NCBI GenBank assembly: GCA_030427485.1
Contig: JAUICG010000013.1
Location: 1-64,000, forward strand
Source: Gammaproteobacteria bacterium
GTDB taxonomy: Bacteria > Pseudomonadota > Gammaproteobacteria > Pseudomonadales > Halieaceae
Direction: 5' to 3'
Length of the DNA: 64,000 nucleotides
In this document: positions 26,694 through 35,926 of the stretch, in pieces
Numbering within the stretch: position 1 is the first letter of the stretch
How the letters are laid out: each line of letters opens with the position of its first letter
The notes under the pieces: generated by a model
Told to the model about the DNA's origin: nothing
Seen by the model: only the letters and a program-made list of their open reading frames with translations
Databases searched by the model: none
Made by a program: the position numbers and the translations under genes

Positions 26694-27537
26694 AGCGGTC
26701 AACAATTGTGAAATTCTGATCTGCCTCGCTCCACTCAATGCGAACGGTTTGTCCCGTTGCCGGGAAATCGGGCAGTTCGTACCCGCCGCTGAGGCCTGTC
26801 ACGAACGGCTCTTCAAGCCCTCTCACCTCAAACGTAACCTCCCTTATGCGACGGCCATCAATAAATGTCTTCATGGTATGCGTGCCATGCCCCAGCGAGC
26901 CCCAGGCAAATACCGCACCGTAACCGTTGTCGTCATCACCACAAATAGCATTGGTATCCGTACGAGCGGAGCCGTAGGGAATCGGCGTGCGCGGCAAATC
27001 GTCAAACTGTACTTCTACCGACTTTGCATCGCAGGCCCAACCGCGAATCAGGCCTACACCACTCTGGATTGATCCCTCCGCCGGCGTCTCGGCATAAGAA
27101 AGATAGCTGGCGGAAGAAACGTCAACATGGAAGTCCCAGAGTAAATGTTCCTCGCCGAAAGGAACAAAGCCGTCCCCTGGTTCTTCCATGAACACTGAGA
27201 CACTGAAGCTGTCTGTCCGGGGGAGGATTCCAATGGGAATGACATAAGTAGCAGGCACCGGACACAGAAACCCGACTTCTGAAATATTCAACGAGACATC
27301 CAAAGTCTGTTTAACGGCATCAATACGGATGACATTGGGCTCTACCAGGAGGCAGCTCTGGTGGCGGACACGTATATAGGTCATCGATGAGCTGCTAACA
27401 TCGACGGGCTCAAAGTCCATTGCGAGATAGGAACTGCCAAGCCCGGCGTCAACCTCCGACTCAAAGGATTGAGCGGATGAAAAGCGAGCGAGCACAGCCG
27501 ACATTATCAGTAGAGCCAGGGTAGCAACGTTTCGCAT
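26689..27537 (-). CDS. Exported protein of unknown function
   Basis: A 282-residue protein with a clear signal peptide (VATLALLIMSAVLARFSSAQS) and no membrane span after it, so it is periplasmic or secreted. The C-terminal 130 residues hold a block that looks like a reusable domain: GLIRGWACDAKSVEVQFDD, then AICGDDDNGYGAVFAWGSLG and a last segment on GTHTMKTFIDG. Paired cysteines (CLL/FLC and WAC/AIC) suggest disulfides. I do not recognise a named family. The ATG at 27537 fits the signal peptide and has GGAGG upstream at a rather long 13 bases; an ATG at 27561 is an alternative. Its stop codon lies in repeat copy A. Confidence 0.7.
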   Translation of the reverse strand: MRNVATLALLIMSAVLARFSSAQSFESEVDAGLGSSYLAMDFEPVDVSSSSMTYIRVRHQSCLLVEPNVIRIDAVKQTLDVSLNISEVGFLCPVPATYVIPIGILPRTDSFSVSVFMEEPGDGFVPFGEEHLLWDFHVDVSSASYLSYAETPAEGSIQSGVGLIRGWACDAKSVEVQFDDLPRTPIPYGSARTDTNAICGDDDNGYGAVFAWGSLGHGTHTMKTFIDGRRIREVTFEVRGLEEPFVTGLSGGYELPDFPATGQTVRIEWSEADQNFTIVDRY

Positions 27538-27687
27538 AATAGTGTTAACACCTCCGATCATGCAGTGAGTTCGCTAACGTTCGACCAGCCTTACACAATG
27601 CTGAGGTCAACAGCGCACATTCCAACTGACTATAGCCGTGAAGGGGGCGAATAAAAAGGATTACGCAAGCGCGAAAGAAAAAACCGG

Positions 27688-28491
27688 CTAGTCCTTGAAC
27701 TGCGGTGGCCTGCTCTCCTTGCGCGCCTTGATTGCCTCTTCAAAGTTTTTTGTAGTCATCCGCACAAAGAGCTGTGCATGGCCCTCGTGGTTCATGTGGG
27801 TGTGCAAACTACCGGCATCTACTCCGGCCCAAAGCATCTGTTTGCTCAGTTCCACACCCAGCTGGCTGAAGCCATTGATGCGCTCGGCAATCGCATAGCA
27901 CTCTTCCAGAAGTTGTGCCTGCGGCACCACCCTGGACAACATGCCAATTCGCTGCGCCTCCTCGGCGTCGACATCCCTGCCCGTCAACATGATCTCAAAA
28001 GCCCGGCTGGTGCCGATCGCACGCGGCAACATATAGCTCAGGCCCAGTTCAGCAGAGGTAAGACCGTTGTTGATACCCGCCGGGCGGAAGTAGGCGGTGT
28101 CCGACGCAATGCGAATATCCGTCGCCATCGCGAGGCAGAATCCGCCGCCAATGGCAGGGCCGTTGATCGCGCCGATAACGGGCTGGTGCATGTCGTGAAT
28201 CGCCTTGATGACATCGTCGAGTATGCGCATCGCGCGGCGGGCGATGCCCGGCACAGTGAGTCCGTTGAAAATATCCAGCCAACCGGGGTCCTGCAAATCG
28301 GCGCCGGCGCAAAAGCCCTGGCCTGCGCCGGTCACGATGACCACTCTGGTCTCATTGTCGAAACTGACCTCTTCGAGGGCTTCCTTGAACGGCACCATTA
28401 CATCAAAGGCCATCGCGTTCATGCGCTCCGGCCGGTTCAGGGTGATAAGGGTGATAAAGGGTCGCGGCTTCTCTACGGTTACAAAGGACAT
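27688..28491 (-). CDS. Enoyl-CoA hydratase/isomerase family protein
   Basis: A 267-residue crotonase-fold protein. It has the oxyanion-hole segments VTGAGQGFCAGADL and GPAIGGGFCLAMATD, and a Glu in the usual second catalytic position (GLTSAELGLSYMLP), so at least one of the two catalytic acids is present. It should act on an enoyl- or other acyl-CoA. GAAGG lies seven bases before the ATG at 28491. It stands alone between an exported-protein gene and a divergent small gene, so its pathway cannot be told from context. Confidence 0.85.
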   Translation of the reverse strand: MSFVTVEKPRPFITLITLNRPERMNAMAFDVMVPFKEALEEVSFDNETRVVIVTGAGQGFCAGADLQDPGWLDIFNGLTVPGIARRAMRILDDVIKAIHDMHQPVIGAINGPAIGGGFCLAMATDIRIASDTAYFRPAGINNGLTSAELGLSYMLPRAIGTSRAFEIMLTGRDVDAEEAQRIGMLSRVVPQAQLLEECYAIAERINGFSQLGVELSKQMLWAGVDAGSLHTHMNHEGHAQLFVRMTTKNFEEAIKARKESRPPQFKD

Positions 28492-28583
28492 ATCTGGGCC
28501 TTCTACGAATTTTTTGGTCCGCACAGACTACACCGGTGATCCGGGCTAATCTATGTCAAATGAGGTCAGTCCAAACCTTCAGT

Positions 28584-28592
28584 TTGCTATAT
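28584..28592 (+). promoter_or_regulatory. Extended -10 promoter for the small membrane gene at 28664
   Basis: TGCTATATT at 28584-28592 is an extended -10 element. The -35 region is not recognisable. It would start transcription about 65 bases upstream of the ATG. Confidence 0.4.
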
Positions 28593-28663
28593 TGAGCAAC
28601 TGTTCCGGATGCGCGACGGCAGCGTGCAACGCGTGCTAAAGTAGATGAAGGAGGATAAGAACT

Positions 28664-28852
28664 ATGCGAATCATCGGCCTTGTTCTCGCGCTTGGCGCGA
28701 TCAGTTGGGTGCTCTACCAAATGGCAGGCGGCGGCGAGGCCGAGACAGTTATCTCGGCGGAGCAACAGAAGTCCATCGACAAAGCCAGAGATCTGGAACA
28801 AACGATGAAAGACGCGGCCCAAAGAAGTATGCAGGAGGCCGAAGGAGACTAG
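28664..28852 (+). CDS. Small single-span membrane protein
   Basis: A 62-residue protein with one N-terminal membrane segment (IIGLVLALGAISWVLYQM) followed by a charged helical tail rich in Gln, Glu and Lys (EQQKSIDKARDLEQTMKDAA) that may form a coiled coil. An unusually strong AGGAGG lies ten bases before the ATG, which supports real translation. No family is recognised. It is 60 bases before the DUF3604 gene on the same strand and is probably co-transcribed with it. Confidence 0.7.
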   Translation: MRIIGLVLALGAISWVLYQMAGGGEAETVISAEQQKSIDKARDLEQTMKDAAQRSMQEAEGD

Positions 28853-28912
28853 CGAATCCTTGGCTGACTCTTCCGCCTCCCGACACATGCACTGGCACTG
28901 AACAGGTTTCCT

Positions 28913-30784
28913 ATGCGCACTAGTTTCGTATTCATGCTCGCCCTGGCCACTACCAACCCGGCGGCGGCGGAGCGGCAACTTCTATGGGGAGACACGCATC
29001 TTCATACCGCTTACTCTTCAGATGCATATACCAACAACAATCTCACGGGCGATCCGGATACCGCGTATCGCTACGCCCAGGGCCTGCCGGTAGTCCACCC
29101 CTACCATAAGGCGAGAGTGCAGATTGCTACCCCGCTGGATTTTCTCGCGGTTACGGATCACGCGGAATTCCTCGGAGAGATTCGCAATATCCATCTCAAC
29201 GGAGTAGATACATCCGGCCTGGGTATCTGGGACAGCATCAAGGCGACGGTCGCCGGCTATGCGCTGAACTGGGCCATAGACAATGGCAGCGGCCGCGATT
29301 TGTTCGTCAGCGTACTGCCTGACCCCGACGTGTCACCACCGGACGATGCCGAGGCCAGCACCCTGCAAAGCAGTGACCTCAGCCTTCTACCCATGCCCAG
29401 GCAGGTCGAGATCGATACCTGGCGTGCAATTACCGATACCGCCGACAAGTATAATCAGCCCGGGGTATTCACCGCGCTTATCGGCTGGGAATGGAGTTCC
29501 CTGCCCGGCGGCGCTAACCTGCACCGTATCGTGCTGACGGACAGTGACAGCATCGCCGCGCAACAGTACGACCCTTTCGGTCTCGATGACAGTCCCTACC
29601 CGGAGGACCTGTGGGCCTGGCTGGAGGAAACCAGTGAGAAAACCGGGACACGATTCACCGCAATACCCCACAACTCCAACATCTCCAAGGGATATATGTT
29701 CTCCGATACCAGCCTGCGCGGTGAACCGTTCACTGAAGAGTATGTAGCGCTGCGCAGTAAATGGGAGCGTGTCGCAGAGATTACGCAGATAAAGGGCGAT
29801 TCGGAATCGCATTCCACATTTTCACCGGAAGATGAGTTCACCGATTTCGAGGTCTACCCCTACTACATTCAACGCAAATGGACACCTTACAAGCCCCAGC
29901 GCGGAGACTTTGTCAGAGAGGCGTTAAAGCGCGGGCTGGAACTGGAACACAAGCTGGGTAAAAACCCCTATACGCTCGGCGTGATTGGATCGACGGATGC
30001 GCATACCGCGCTGTCCTCGGCCGAGGAAGACAATTTCCACGGCAAGCTGGCCACCGACTCCATACCCGCTAACAAAACCGCCAAATTCAGCGACGATGGC
30101 CCGGGCGCTTCGGGTTGGGCCATGTCCGCCTCCGGCATGGCCGCGGTTTGGGCACGCGACAATACCCGGGCCGACATCCTCGACGCGCTGGAGCGCCGGG
30201 AGGTCTATGCCACGACCGGACCGCGCATGGTCGTGCAGGTTTACGGCGGGAGCGGCTTCACCGAGGCGGACCTCGAGACCGGGGAAACCCTCGCCAGCGC
30301 AACGGCCCGGGGGGTGCCGATGGGCGGTACGCTAGGCCCGGTTGAAACGCCCTCGTTTATCGTGCTCGCGGCAAAAGATACCACAGGCGCGAACCTCGAC
30401 CGGATTCAAATCGTGAAAGGCTGGCTCGATGCCTCGGGACAATCGCGGGAAAAAATATTCAATATCGCCTGGTCCGATGACCGCCAGATGAATGCCGATG
30501 GCAGCCTGCCCGCCGTGGGCAATACGGTAGACCTGGAAACCGGACAGGTTGAAAACTCCATCGGTGCAGCCGAGTTGGCCGCCGTCTGGTCAGACCCGGA
30601 GTTCGATACCAGCCAGGCGGCATTTTACTATGTCAGGGTGCTGCAGATTCCCACCGCGCGTCACTCCCTGCTGGATGCCATCGCGCTGGGTATGGAGCAC
30701 GCTACAGATCAGCCCGACACGATACAGGAGCGCGCGTATACCTCCTCTATCTGGTACCGCCCCGGCGCCCCCGGCGAGGGCTGA
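28913..30784 (+). CDS. DUF3604 exported protein, metal-dependent PHP-like hydrolase fold
   Basis: A 623-residue protein with a short signal-like N-terminus (TSFVFMLALATTNPAAAE) directly followed by GDTHLHTAYSSDA. The DTHLH motif and later TDHAEF, HNSN and STDAH blocks are the metal-ligand pattern of PHP-type phosphoesterases, so a periplasmic metal-dependent hydrolase is likely. DUF3604 members remain without a known substrate. AGGT precedes the ATG. It ends seven bases from the convergent glycerophosphodiesterase gene, which leaves no room for a separate terminator. Confidence 0.85.
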   Translation: MRTSFVFMLALATTNPAAAERQLLWGDTHLHTAYSSDAYTNNNLTGDPDTAYRYAQGLPVVHPYHKARVQIATPLDFLAVTDHAEFLGEIRNIHLNGVDTSGLGIWDSIKATVAGYALNWAIDNGSGRDLFVSVLPDPDVSPPDDAEASTLQSSDLSLLPMPRQVEIDTWRAITDTADKYNQPGVFTALIGWEWSSLPGGANLHRIVLTDSDSIAAQQYDPFGLDDSPYPEDLWAWLEETSEKTGTRFTAIPHNSNISKGYMFSDTSLRGEPFTEEYVALRSKWERVAEITQIKGDSESHSTFSPEDEFTDFEVYPYYIQRKWTPYKPQRGDFVREALKRGLELEHKLGKNPYTLGVIGSTDAHTALSSAEEDNFHGKLATDSIPANKTAKFSDDGPGASGWAMSASGMAAVWARDNTRADILDALERREVYATTGPRMVVQVYGGSGFTEADLETGETLASATARGVPMGGTLGPVETPSFIVLAAKDTTGANLDRIQIVKGWLDASGQSREKIFNIAWSDDRQMNADGSLPAVGNTVDLETGQVENSIGAAELAAVWSDPEFDTSQAAFYYVRVLQIPTARHSLLDAIALGMEHATDQPDTIQERAYTSSIWYRPGAPGEG

Positions 30785-30791
30785 TGCAATA

Positions 30792-32114
30792 TCATAGACC
30801 CATACAGTTGGCGTAGTAGGTTACGGTACCCGGCCAGTCAGAAAACACGCCTTTCACGCCAACTTCCCGGGCCAACACATCCAGCACTGTGTAGAGATCG
30901 CCATCCTTGCTTATTACAGCAGGCTGCGGATTGTTCGTGTCGCGGTTCAGCCCATTCAAGGTCTGGAAATAGTAGCCGCCGCCACCGCTCAATGGGCCCG
31001 AACGCTCGAGACTCCAGGTAACGATATCCAGGCCTGCGCGGTTGGCCGCACTGGCATAAGCCGAGGGCACGATGATGCCATCATCCACATCGAGCAGCAT
31101 CCACAAGGGCGGCCCGATGACCCGTACCCCCTGGCTGGCGAGCGCCCGCATGGCGGGTTCAAGTGAGGCGGTGTCACGCGTGTCAAACTCCGCTGATGGC
31201 ATACGTTCGTCGAGATACACCGCTTGCCGGCCGAACTCCGGCGTCTCATGCAACCAGAACAGAACGTCTTCAAGCTGGAAAGACTGCGGCCGGACATTGT
31301 CTGCCGCGACGCCCGCGTCCTGGTATTCGCGGATCATCTTGCGGGCGTAGTCCTGTTGCGTGAAGCCCTCGAATGGCATGGCCACCTCGGGCGCCTTCAA
31401 CTCCGGTGTCATCCTGACCTTCATTCGCTGGAACAACGCAATGCTTTCACGGTGCGTCATCAACGTCCCGCGACCTGCGTGAATGTCCGTTCGCCAGCTC
31501 GCCGTACCGGCGAGATATTGCTCCGGCGTTGAGGCCATCGGGTCGCTCGCATCCATCTTCCCTAGCAGGCTTTTGAACTCCGCCAGCGTAATATCACTGG
31601 TACAACACCTCGCCGATGCCGGGGATACCAGAGCGCCAGAAGCGTTGTATACTGCGGGCTTAAACGGTTCCCGGCATTTCCGCCCCAGCTCGGTGGCGAC
31701 GATGTTGGTGGTGGTGTGCAGGTCACACTGGGCGTGCCGACACACGAGTTCCTTGTCCCTGGTGAAGGTCACATCGCATTCGACGATGCCGGCGCCCATT
31801 CGCGCGGCCGCGATATAGGATTCCCTCGTATGCTCGGGAAACTGCAGCGGCGCGCCGCGATGACCGATGGAAAAGTCGGTCTTCTCAAAAGCGCTCTCAC
31901 CGCAGCGCTTCAGGCGTTGCTTCAATGGGCCCTCGTCCATATCGTCCACCAGGAAATAGGGACGTACGCCCACCTGGATTGTCCCTGCCCAGAACCCGGT
32001 ATCCAACGGCTCCGCCCGGCCCTCGCGAGCATTCACCGCATCACTGCAAACGCCCGTTAGCAAACCCGTTATGAGGGCTCCCGGCAGTAGCGCCGTCAAG
32101 AGTGTATTTTTCAT
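30792..32114 (-). CDS. Exported glycerophosphodiester phosphodiesterase
   Basis: A 440-residue TIM-barrel protein with a signal peptide ([25 protein letters not shown]). The catalytic core is [18 protein letters not shown] followed by [16 protein letters not shown], carrying the His and Glu-x-Asp residues of the GDPD family, which cleaves deacylated phospholipids to glycerol-3-phosphate and an alcohol. Insertions and several Cys (CCTSD, RCGE) make it longer than GlpQ. AAGGA is nine bases before the ATG at 32114; the ATG at 32123 has no usable spacing. A second, cytoplasmic GDPD lies at 52119. Confidence 0.88.
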   Translation of the reverse strand: MKNTLLTALLPGALITGLLTGVCSDAVNAREGRAEPLDTGFWAGTIQVGVRPYFLVDDMDEGPLKQRLKRCGESAFEKTDFSIGHRGAPLQFPEHTRESYIAAARMGAGIVECDVTFTRDKELVCRHAQCDLHTTTNIVATELGRKCREPFKPAVYNASGALVSPASARCCTSDITLAEFKSLLGKMDASDPMASTPEQYLAGTASWRTDIHAGRGTLMTHRESIALFQRMKVRMTPELKAPEVAMPFEGFTQQDYARKMIREYQDAGVAADNVRPQSFQLEDVLFWLHETPEFGRQAVYLDERMPSAEFDTRDTASLEPAMRALASQGVRVIGPPLWMLLDVDDGIIVPSAYASAANRAGLDIVTWSLERSGPLSGGGGYYFQTLNGLNRDTNNPQPAVISKDGDLYTVLDVLAREVGVKGVFSDWPGTVTYYANCMGL

Positions 32115-32232
32115 ACTGCCCATCCTTGTGAATCAAACATCGCCTCGGGACTGGATACCGGCATAGCGGGCATAATCGGCAACGCCGCCGCATCCGGCCG
32201 CAGCGCCCCACTTCCGGTTCCTGTGCAGCTGG

Positions 32233-32260
32233 TTGTATTCTGCCCCGAATGCACTATAAA
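32233..32260 (+). promoter_or_regulatory. Sigma-70 promoter for the lipoprotein gene
   Basis: TTGTAT (32233-32238) and TATAAA (32255-32260) are 16 bases apart. Predicted start near 32267 gives a leader of about 53 bases. Confidence 0.5.
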
Positions 32261-32319
32261 TGTATGACAATGGCTCAGTTTGGCCCCTCGGGTTCGACAG
32301 GTAAAGACAATACCATTCC

Positions 32320-33075
32320 ATGATTGACAGGCAATCAGTAAAAAACGCCTCAGTAGCAGTATTACTTTGCGGCTGCCTGGGCGCCTGCGGCGGCGGTGAT
32401 GATAGCAGTCTTGTAATAATCGCAGGCAGCAACACCGATGGCGGAAAAGTCGTCGTCATTGGCCGCACAGGCGATGACATCGCCCCCGGCGAGGGTGGCG
32501 CCGAAGGAAGTCAAACACCGGACTCTACTGCGCTGGAAAATAAGGCATTTACCGAACTTATGGCCAACACCGTGCAAGCCGATGCTTTTGGCAAGGTGGT
32601 TGACAGCACTGTCAGCGGCTTGCGCTATCGATCCGGGGCACACTGCGGCACGACCGACAGTGAGGGAAACTATGGCTATATGGAAGGCGAGCCGGTCGAG
32701 TTTTTTATCGGCGACATCCGTCTCGGCGACGCGATAGCGCCGGCTGCGCGACTAGGTCCGTATGACCTGGCCAGCGGTAACCCACAAACGGCAATGAATA
32801 TCGCGCGGTTCCTGCAGACACTGGACAACGATGGCGACCCCGACAACGGCATTCATATCAATGATGCGGTTCATACACTCGCGGAAGGAAGAGAGCTGGA
32901 TTTTGCCAGTGCCGGTTGGCTGGAAGAACCGTCGCCGACTGATCAGGACCTCGTGGACGGACAGTGGTTCGAAAAGAAATCCGAAGTGGAGTCACTGGTT
33001 CTTGAACTCTCAAGTGCGACAGAGGCCGGTGCGCGCGATTTGCTCCCGGCTGGCGCCGCGACGTACCGCCCGTAA
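32320..33075 (+). CDS. Surface/periplasmic lipoprotein of unknown function
   Basis: A 251-residue protein with a lipoprotein signal (VAVLLCGCLGACGGG; the modified Cys is in LGAC). A low-complexity acidic spacer follows, then a domain with VVDSTVSGLRYRSG, GTTDSEGNYGYMEG, FFIGDIRLG and DNDGDPDNGIHI. This series of Gly/Asp-rich blocks recurs in marine gammaproteobacterial surface lipoproteins, but I know no named function. The start lacks a clear ribosome-binding site, though the signal peptide fixes it well. It is convergent with mmsB. Confidence 0.72.
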   Translation: MIDRQSVKNASVAVLLCGCLGACGGGDDSSLVIIAGSNTDGGKVVVIGRTGDDIAPGEGGAEGSQTPDSTALENKAFTELMANTVQADAFGKVVDSTVSGLRYRSGAHCGTTDSEGNYGYMEGEPVEFFIGDIRLGDAIAPAARLGPYDLASGNPQTAMNIARFLQTLDNDGDPDNGIHINDAVHTLAEGRELDFASAGWLEEPSPTDQDLVDGQWFEKKSEVESLVLELSSATEAGARDLLPAGAATYRP

Positions 33076-33100
33076 TCTTCACCGCCTGGAGTTCTCGGGC

Positions 33101-33985
33101 CTACTCCTGCAACCTGCGCAATATACCGGAAAAATCCCGCTGTCCGTTGCCCGCCTCCTGGTGTTGGCGATACAGCTCGCGCGCTAACTGCCCCATCGCA
33201 TTGTCGATGTCACTCTGCTGCGCGATTTCCATCGCCAGCCCCAGGTCTTTCACCATCAGGTCCACCATAAAGCCCGGTTTGTAGTCGTTGCTGGCGGGCG
33301 CATTCGGCATCACATCCGGATAGGGGTTATACACTTCCAATGACCAGTTGCGCCCTGAACTGGCCAACATGATATCCGACAGCACTTTCGGATCGAGGCC
33401 ATTGCGCGCCCCCATCTCGAGCGCCTCGCAGGTGCCGATCATATGGATGGCCAGCAACATGTTGTTGCAAGCCTTGGCCACCTGACCCGCGCCCGCCGGT
33501 CCGGCGTGAAAGATATTCTTGCCCATGTCCTGGAGAATTTGCCGGGCTTTCTCGAAAGTGGCCGCGTCACCACCGCACATGAATGCCAGCGTTCCCGCAG
33601 CCGCGGCAGCGACACCGCCAGATACCGGGGAATCCATGAACCCGATACCCTTACCAGCCGCGGCCTCGCCCACCCGGCGCGCGGTCGCGGCATCGATGGT
33701 ACTGCAGTCCAGAATCGTGGTCGTGCCATCGAGTTTCGACAACAGACCGTCGCTCCCGAGGTAAGTGTCAGCCACATGCTTGCCCGCCGGCAACATCGAG
33801 ATCACATAGTCGCGGCCTGTCGCCGCATCCAGCGCACTGCCGGCAACCACGGCTCCCGCCAATTTCATCTGCTCGCAGGCCGCTGCCGAAAGATCATAAA
33901 CGGTGACGGCATGCCCGGCCTCGAGCAGGTTTTTGGCCATCGGACCACCCATATTGCCAAGACCGATAAACGCTACTTCTGCCAT
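33101..33985 (-). CDS. mmsB: 3-hydroxyisobutyrate dehydrogenase
   Basis: A 294-residue beta-hydroxyacid dehydrogenase that oxidises 3-hydroxyisobutyrate to methylmalonate semialdehyde with NAD in valine breakdown. It has the Rossmann motif GLGNMGGPMAKNL, the substrate-site segment DSPVSGGVAAAAAGTL and the catalytic Lys in GAGQVAKACNNMLLA. It is the last gene of a five-gene minus-strand operon holding the preceding valine-pathway steps. GAGG lies immediately upstream of the ATG. Confidence 0.93.
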   Translation of the reverse strand: MAEVAFIGLGNMGGPMAKNLLEAGHAVTVYDLSAAACEQMKLAGAVVAGSALDAATGRDYVISMLPAGKHVADTYLGSDGLLSKLDGTTTILDCSTIDAATARRVGEAAAGKGIGFMDSPVSGGVAAAAAGTLAFMCGGDAATFEKARQILQDMGKNIFHAGPAGAGQVAKACNNMLLAIHMIGTCEALEMGARNGLDPKVLSDIMLASSGRNWSLEVYNPYPDVMPNAPASNDYKPGFMVDLMVKDLGLAMEIAQQSDIDNAMGQLARELYRQHQEAGNGQRDFSGILRRLQE

Positions 33986-34012
33986 CCTCTTCTACCTCGA
34001 ATTAATCGCCAG

Positions 34013-35125
34013 CTACAGGTCGACCAGGGGGTTGTCGTCCCATGGCGCAAAGAAAAATGCGTCCAGCACGTCCGCCGGGACATCGCGAGAACCACCGTAT
34101 TGCCATGCCGGGTTACGATCCTTGTCGATCAACAGGGCGCGCACCCCCTCCGCAAATTCCGGGTGACGTACGATATTCGTTACCAAAAGGATTTCGGCTT
34201 GGAAGCACTCGCGCAGTGAACTGAGGCGCTGTTCGCGCAACTGCCGCGAAGTCCACAGCGCGGCCAGCGGTGAACCTTGCGCAAGGCTCTCGCTGGCCCT
34301 GGCCAACCAGGGATCGTCGGTTTGCAGCGACACGATGTTGTCAATGATCTCGTGAATGTCGTCGCCGTCGCACAATTGGCTGATCGCCGCCAGATGGGGC
34401 TCCACCTGGCCGTCCGGCATTTTAGCGCTGCACTCTCCGGCAAAAGACCGCAGCACATGGCGCACCAGCGCGTGGTTGCGCGAGGCAACGCCTTCCCAGT
34501 GCTGTTGCAGCAGCGCTTCCAGTACCTCTGATTTTCGTTCACTGTCGATGAATCGGTCGGCGATCCCCGTGTAAATCGAATCCGTCGCATTGATGGACGC
34601 GCCGGTCAGCGCGAGGAACTGACCCGCGCGACCGGGCATGTGGTTCAGGAACCAGGTACCGCCCACATCGGGGAACAGCGCTATCGTCACTTCCGGCATC
34701 GCGATTCGCGTCTTCTCCGTCACTACCCGATGGGAGCACCCTGCCATCACACCGAGTCCACCGCCCATCACGATACCGTGACCCCAGCAGACTATCGGCT
34801 TGGCATAGGTGTGCAGGGAGTAGTTCATACGGTATTCGCGCGCGAAAAAATCCTCGGCATAATCGCAGGGACCGCCGGGTGTCGCGACGGCAGACCTGTA
34901 CAGCGCCTGCACATCGCCACCGGCACAGAACGCTTTTTCCCCGGCGCCATCGATAAAAACCGCGGCAATACTGTCATCATCGCGCCAGAGGTCGAGTTGT
35001 GCCTGCAACAGGTCAACCATTTCCAGGTTGAGCGAATTCAGCGTCGCGGCGACATTCAGGGTCACACGGCCAAGTTTGCGCGCGCCAGCCGGCAGTTCCT
35101 GGAACAGAACGGGGGCTTCAGCCAT
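34013..35125 (-). CDS. 3-hydroxyisobutyryl-CoA hydrolase
   Basis: A 370-residue crotonase-fold hydrolase. It releases free 3-hydroxyisobutyrate from its CoA ester, the step unique to valine degradation. It shows FCAGGDVQALY, the oxyanion loop HGIVMGGGLGVMAG and the catalytic Glu/Asp region MPEVTIALFPDVGG, all characteristic of this subgroup; at 370 residues it is longer than plain hydratases, as expected. The ATG at 35125 follows a GTG in frame; GGGG lies seven bases before the ATG. It is 12 bases after the enoyl-CoA hydratase gene. Confidence 0.92.
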   Translation of the reverse strand: MAEAPVLFQELPAGARKLGRVTLNVAATLNSLNLEMVDLLQAQLDLWRDDDSIAAVFIDGAGEKAFCAGGDVQALYRSAVATPGGPCDYAEDFFAREYRMNYSLHTYAKPIVCWGHGIVMGGGLGVMAGCSHRVVTEKTRIAMPEVTIALFPDVGGTWFLNHMPGRAGQFLALTGASINATDSIYTGIADRFIDSERKSEVLEALLQQHWEGVASRNHALVRHVLRSFAGECSAKMPDGQVEPHLAAISQLCDGDDIHEIIDNIVSLQTDDPWLARASESLAQGSPLAALWTSRQLREQRLSSLRECFQAEILLVTNIVRHPEFAEGVRALLIDKDRNPAWQYGGSRDVPADVLDAFFFAPWDDNPLVDL

Positions 35126-35137
35126 CACAAGGCCCCC

Positions 35138-35926
35138 TCAACCGTTTTTCCACACGGGTTTACGTTTCTCCAGAAACGCATTCACGCCCTCGCGCTGATC
35201 CTCCGTGGAAAACAACTCCACAAACAGGTCGCGTTCGCCTTCCAGGCCGGCAGCAATCACGGTATTGCGGCCACTGTGCAGCAGTTGCTTACAAAACGTG
35301 ACCGAGGTCGGACTCTGCTCCCCGACCTGGGCCGCCAGCGCCAGGGCCCTCTCCAGTGCCGCGCCCCTGGCGACCACTTCCTCCACCAGACCAATACGCT
35401 CGGCCGTCGCGGCATCGATCCGCTCGCCGCACAAAATCATTCGCTTCGCCCAGCCCTCACCAACCAGCCACGCCAGGCGCTGGGTACCGCCTGCGCAGGG
35501 TAACAGCCCGACTTTCGCCTCGGGCAATGCCATTTGTGCCTGCTCCTCGGCAATGCGAATATCGCAGGCCATCGCCACCTCCAGCCCGCCGCCCATCGCG
35601 AAGCCATTGATCGCGGCGATGGATACGCCGCGAAAATCGGCCAGCGTTTCAAACGCCTCACCAAAATACTGCGCCATCGCGCGCGCGGTGGCAGGGTTGC
35701 CATCGGCAAACAGCTTGAGATCGGCGCCGGCGGAGAAGAACTTTTCACCGGCACCGGTCAGTACCAGTGCGTAGATGTCTTTCTCGGCATTCAGTTTTTC
35801 CACCAGGTCCTTCAGCGCGGGCAAAGACTCCGCATCCCAGGTATTGGCGCCGGGATTATCTATCGTGACCAGGGCGGTGTGCCCGCGTATTTCCACCTTC
35901 AGTTTGGGCGATGTGCTAAAACTCAC
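35138..35926 (-). CDS. Enoyl-CoA hydratase (methacrylyl-CoA hydration)
   Basis: A 262-residue crotonase-fold protein with FSAGADLKLFAD, the loop GFAMGGGLEVAMACD and PEAKVGLLPCAGGTQRLAWL. The second catalytic Glu is visible in LPEAKVGL. In this operon it should hydrate methacrylyl-CoA to 3-hydroxyisobutyryl-CoA. The start is a GTG at 35926 that overlaps the acyl-CoA dehydrogenase stop by four bases (GTGA), with GGAGG seven bases upstream. Confidence 0.9.
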   Translation of the reverse strand: MSFSTSPKLKVEIRGHTALVTIDNPGANTWDAESLPALKDLVEKLNAEKDIYALVLTGAGEKFFSAGADLKLFADGNPATARAMAQYFGEAFETLADFRGVSIAAINGFAMGGGLEVAMACDIRIAEEQAQMALPEAKVGLLPCAGGTQRLAWLVGEGWAKRMILCGERIDAATAERIGLVEEVVARGAALERALALAAQVGEQSPTSVTFCKQLLHSGRNTVIAAGLEGERDLFVELFSTEDQREGVNAFLEKRKPVWKNG

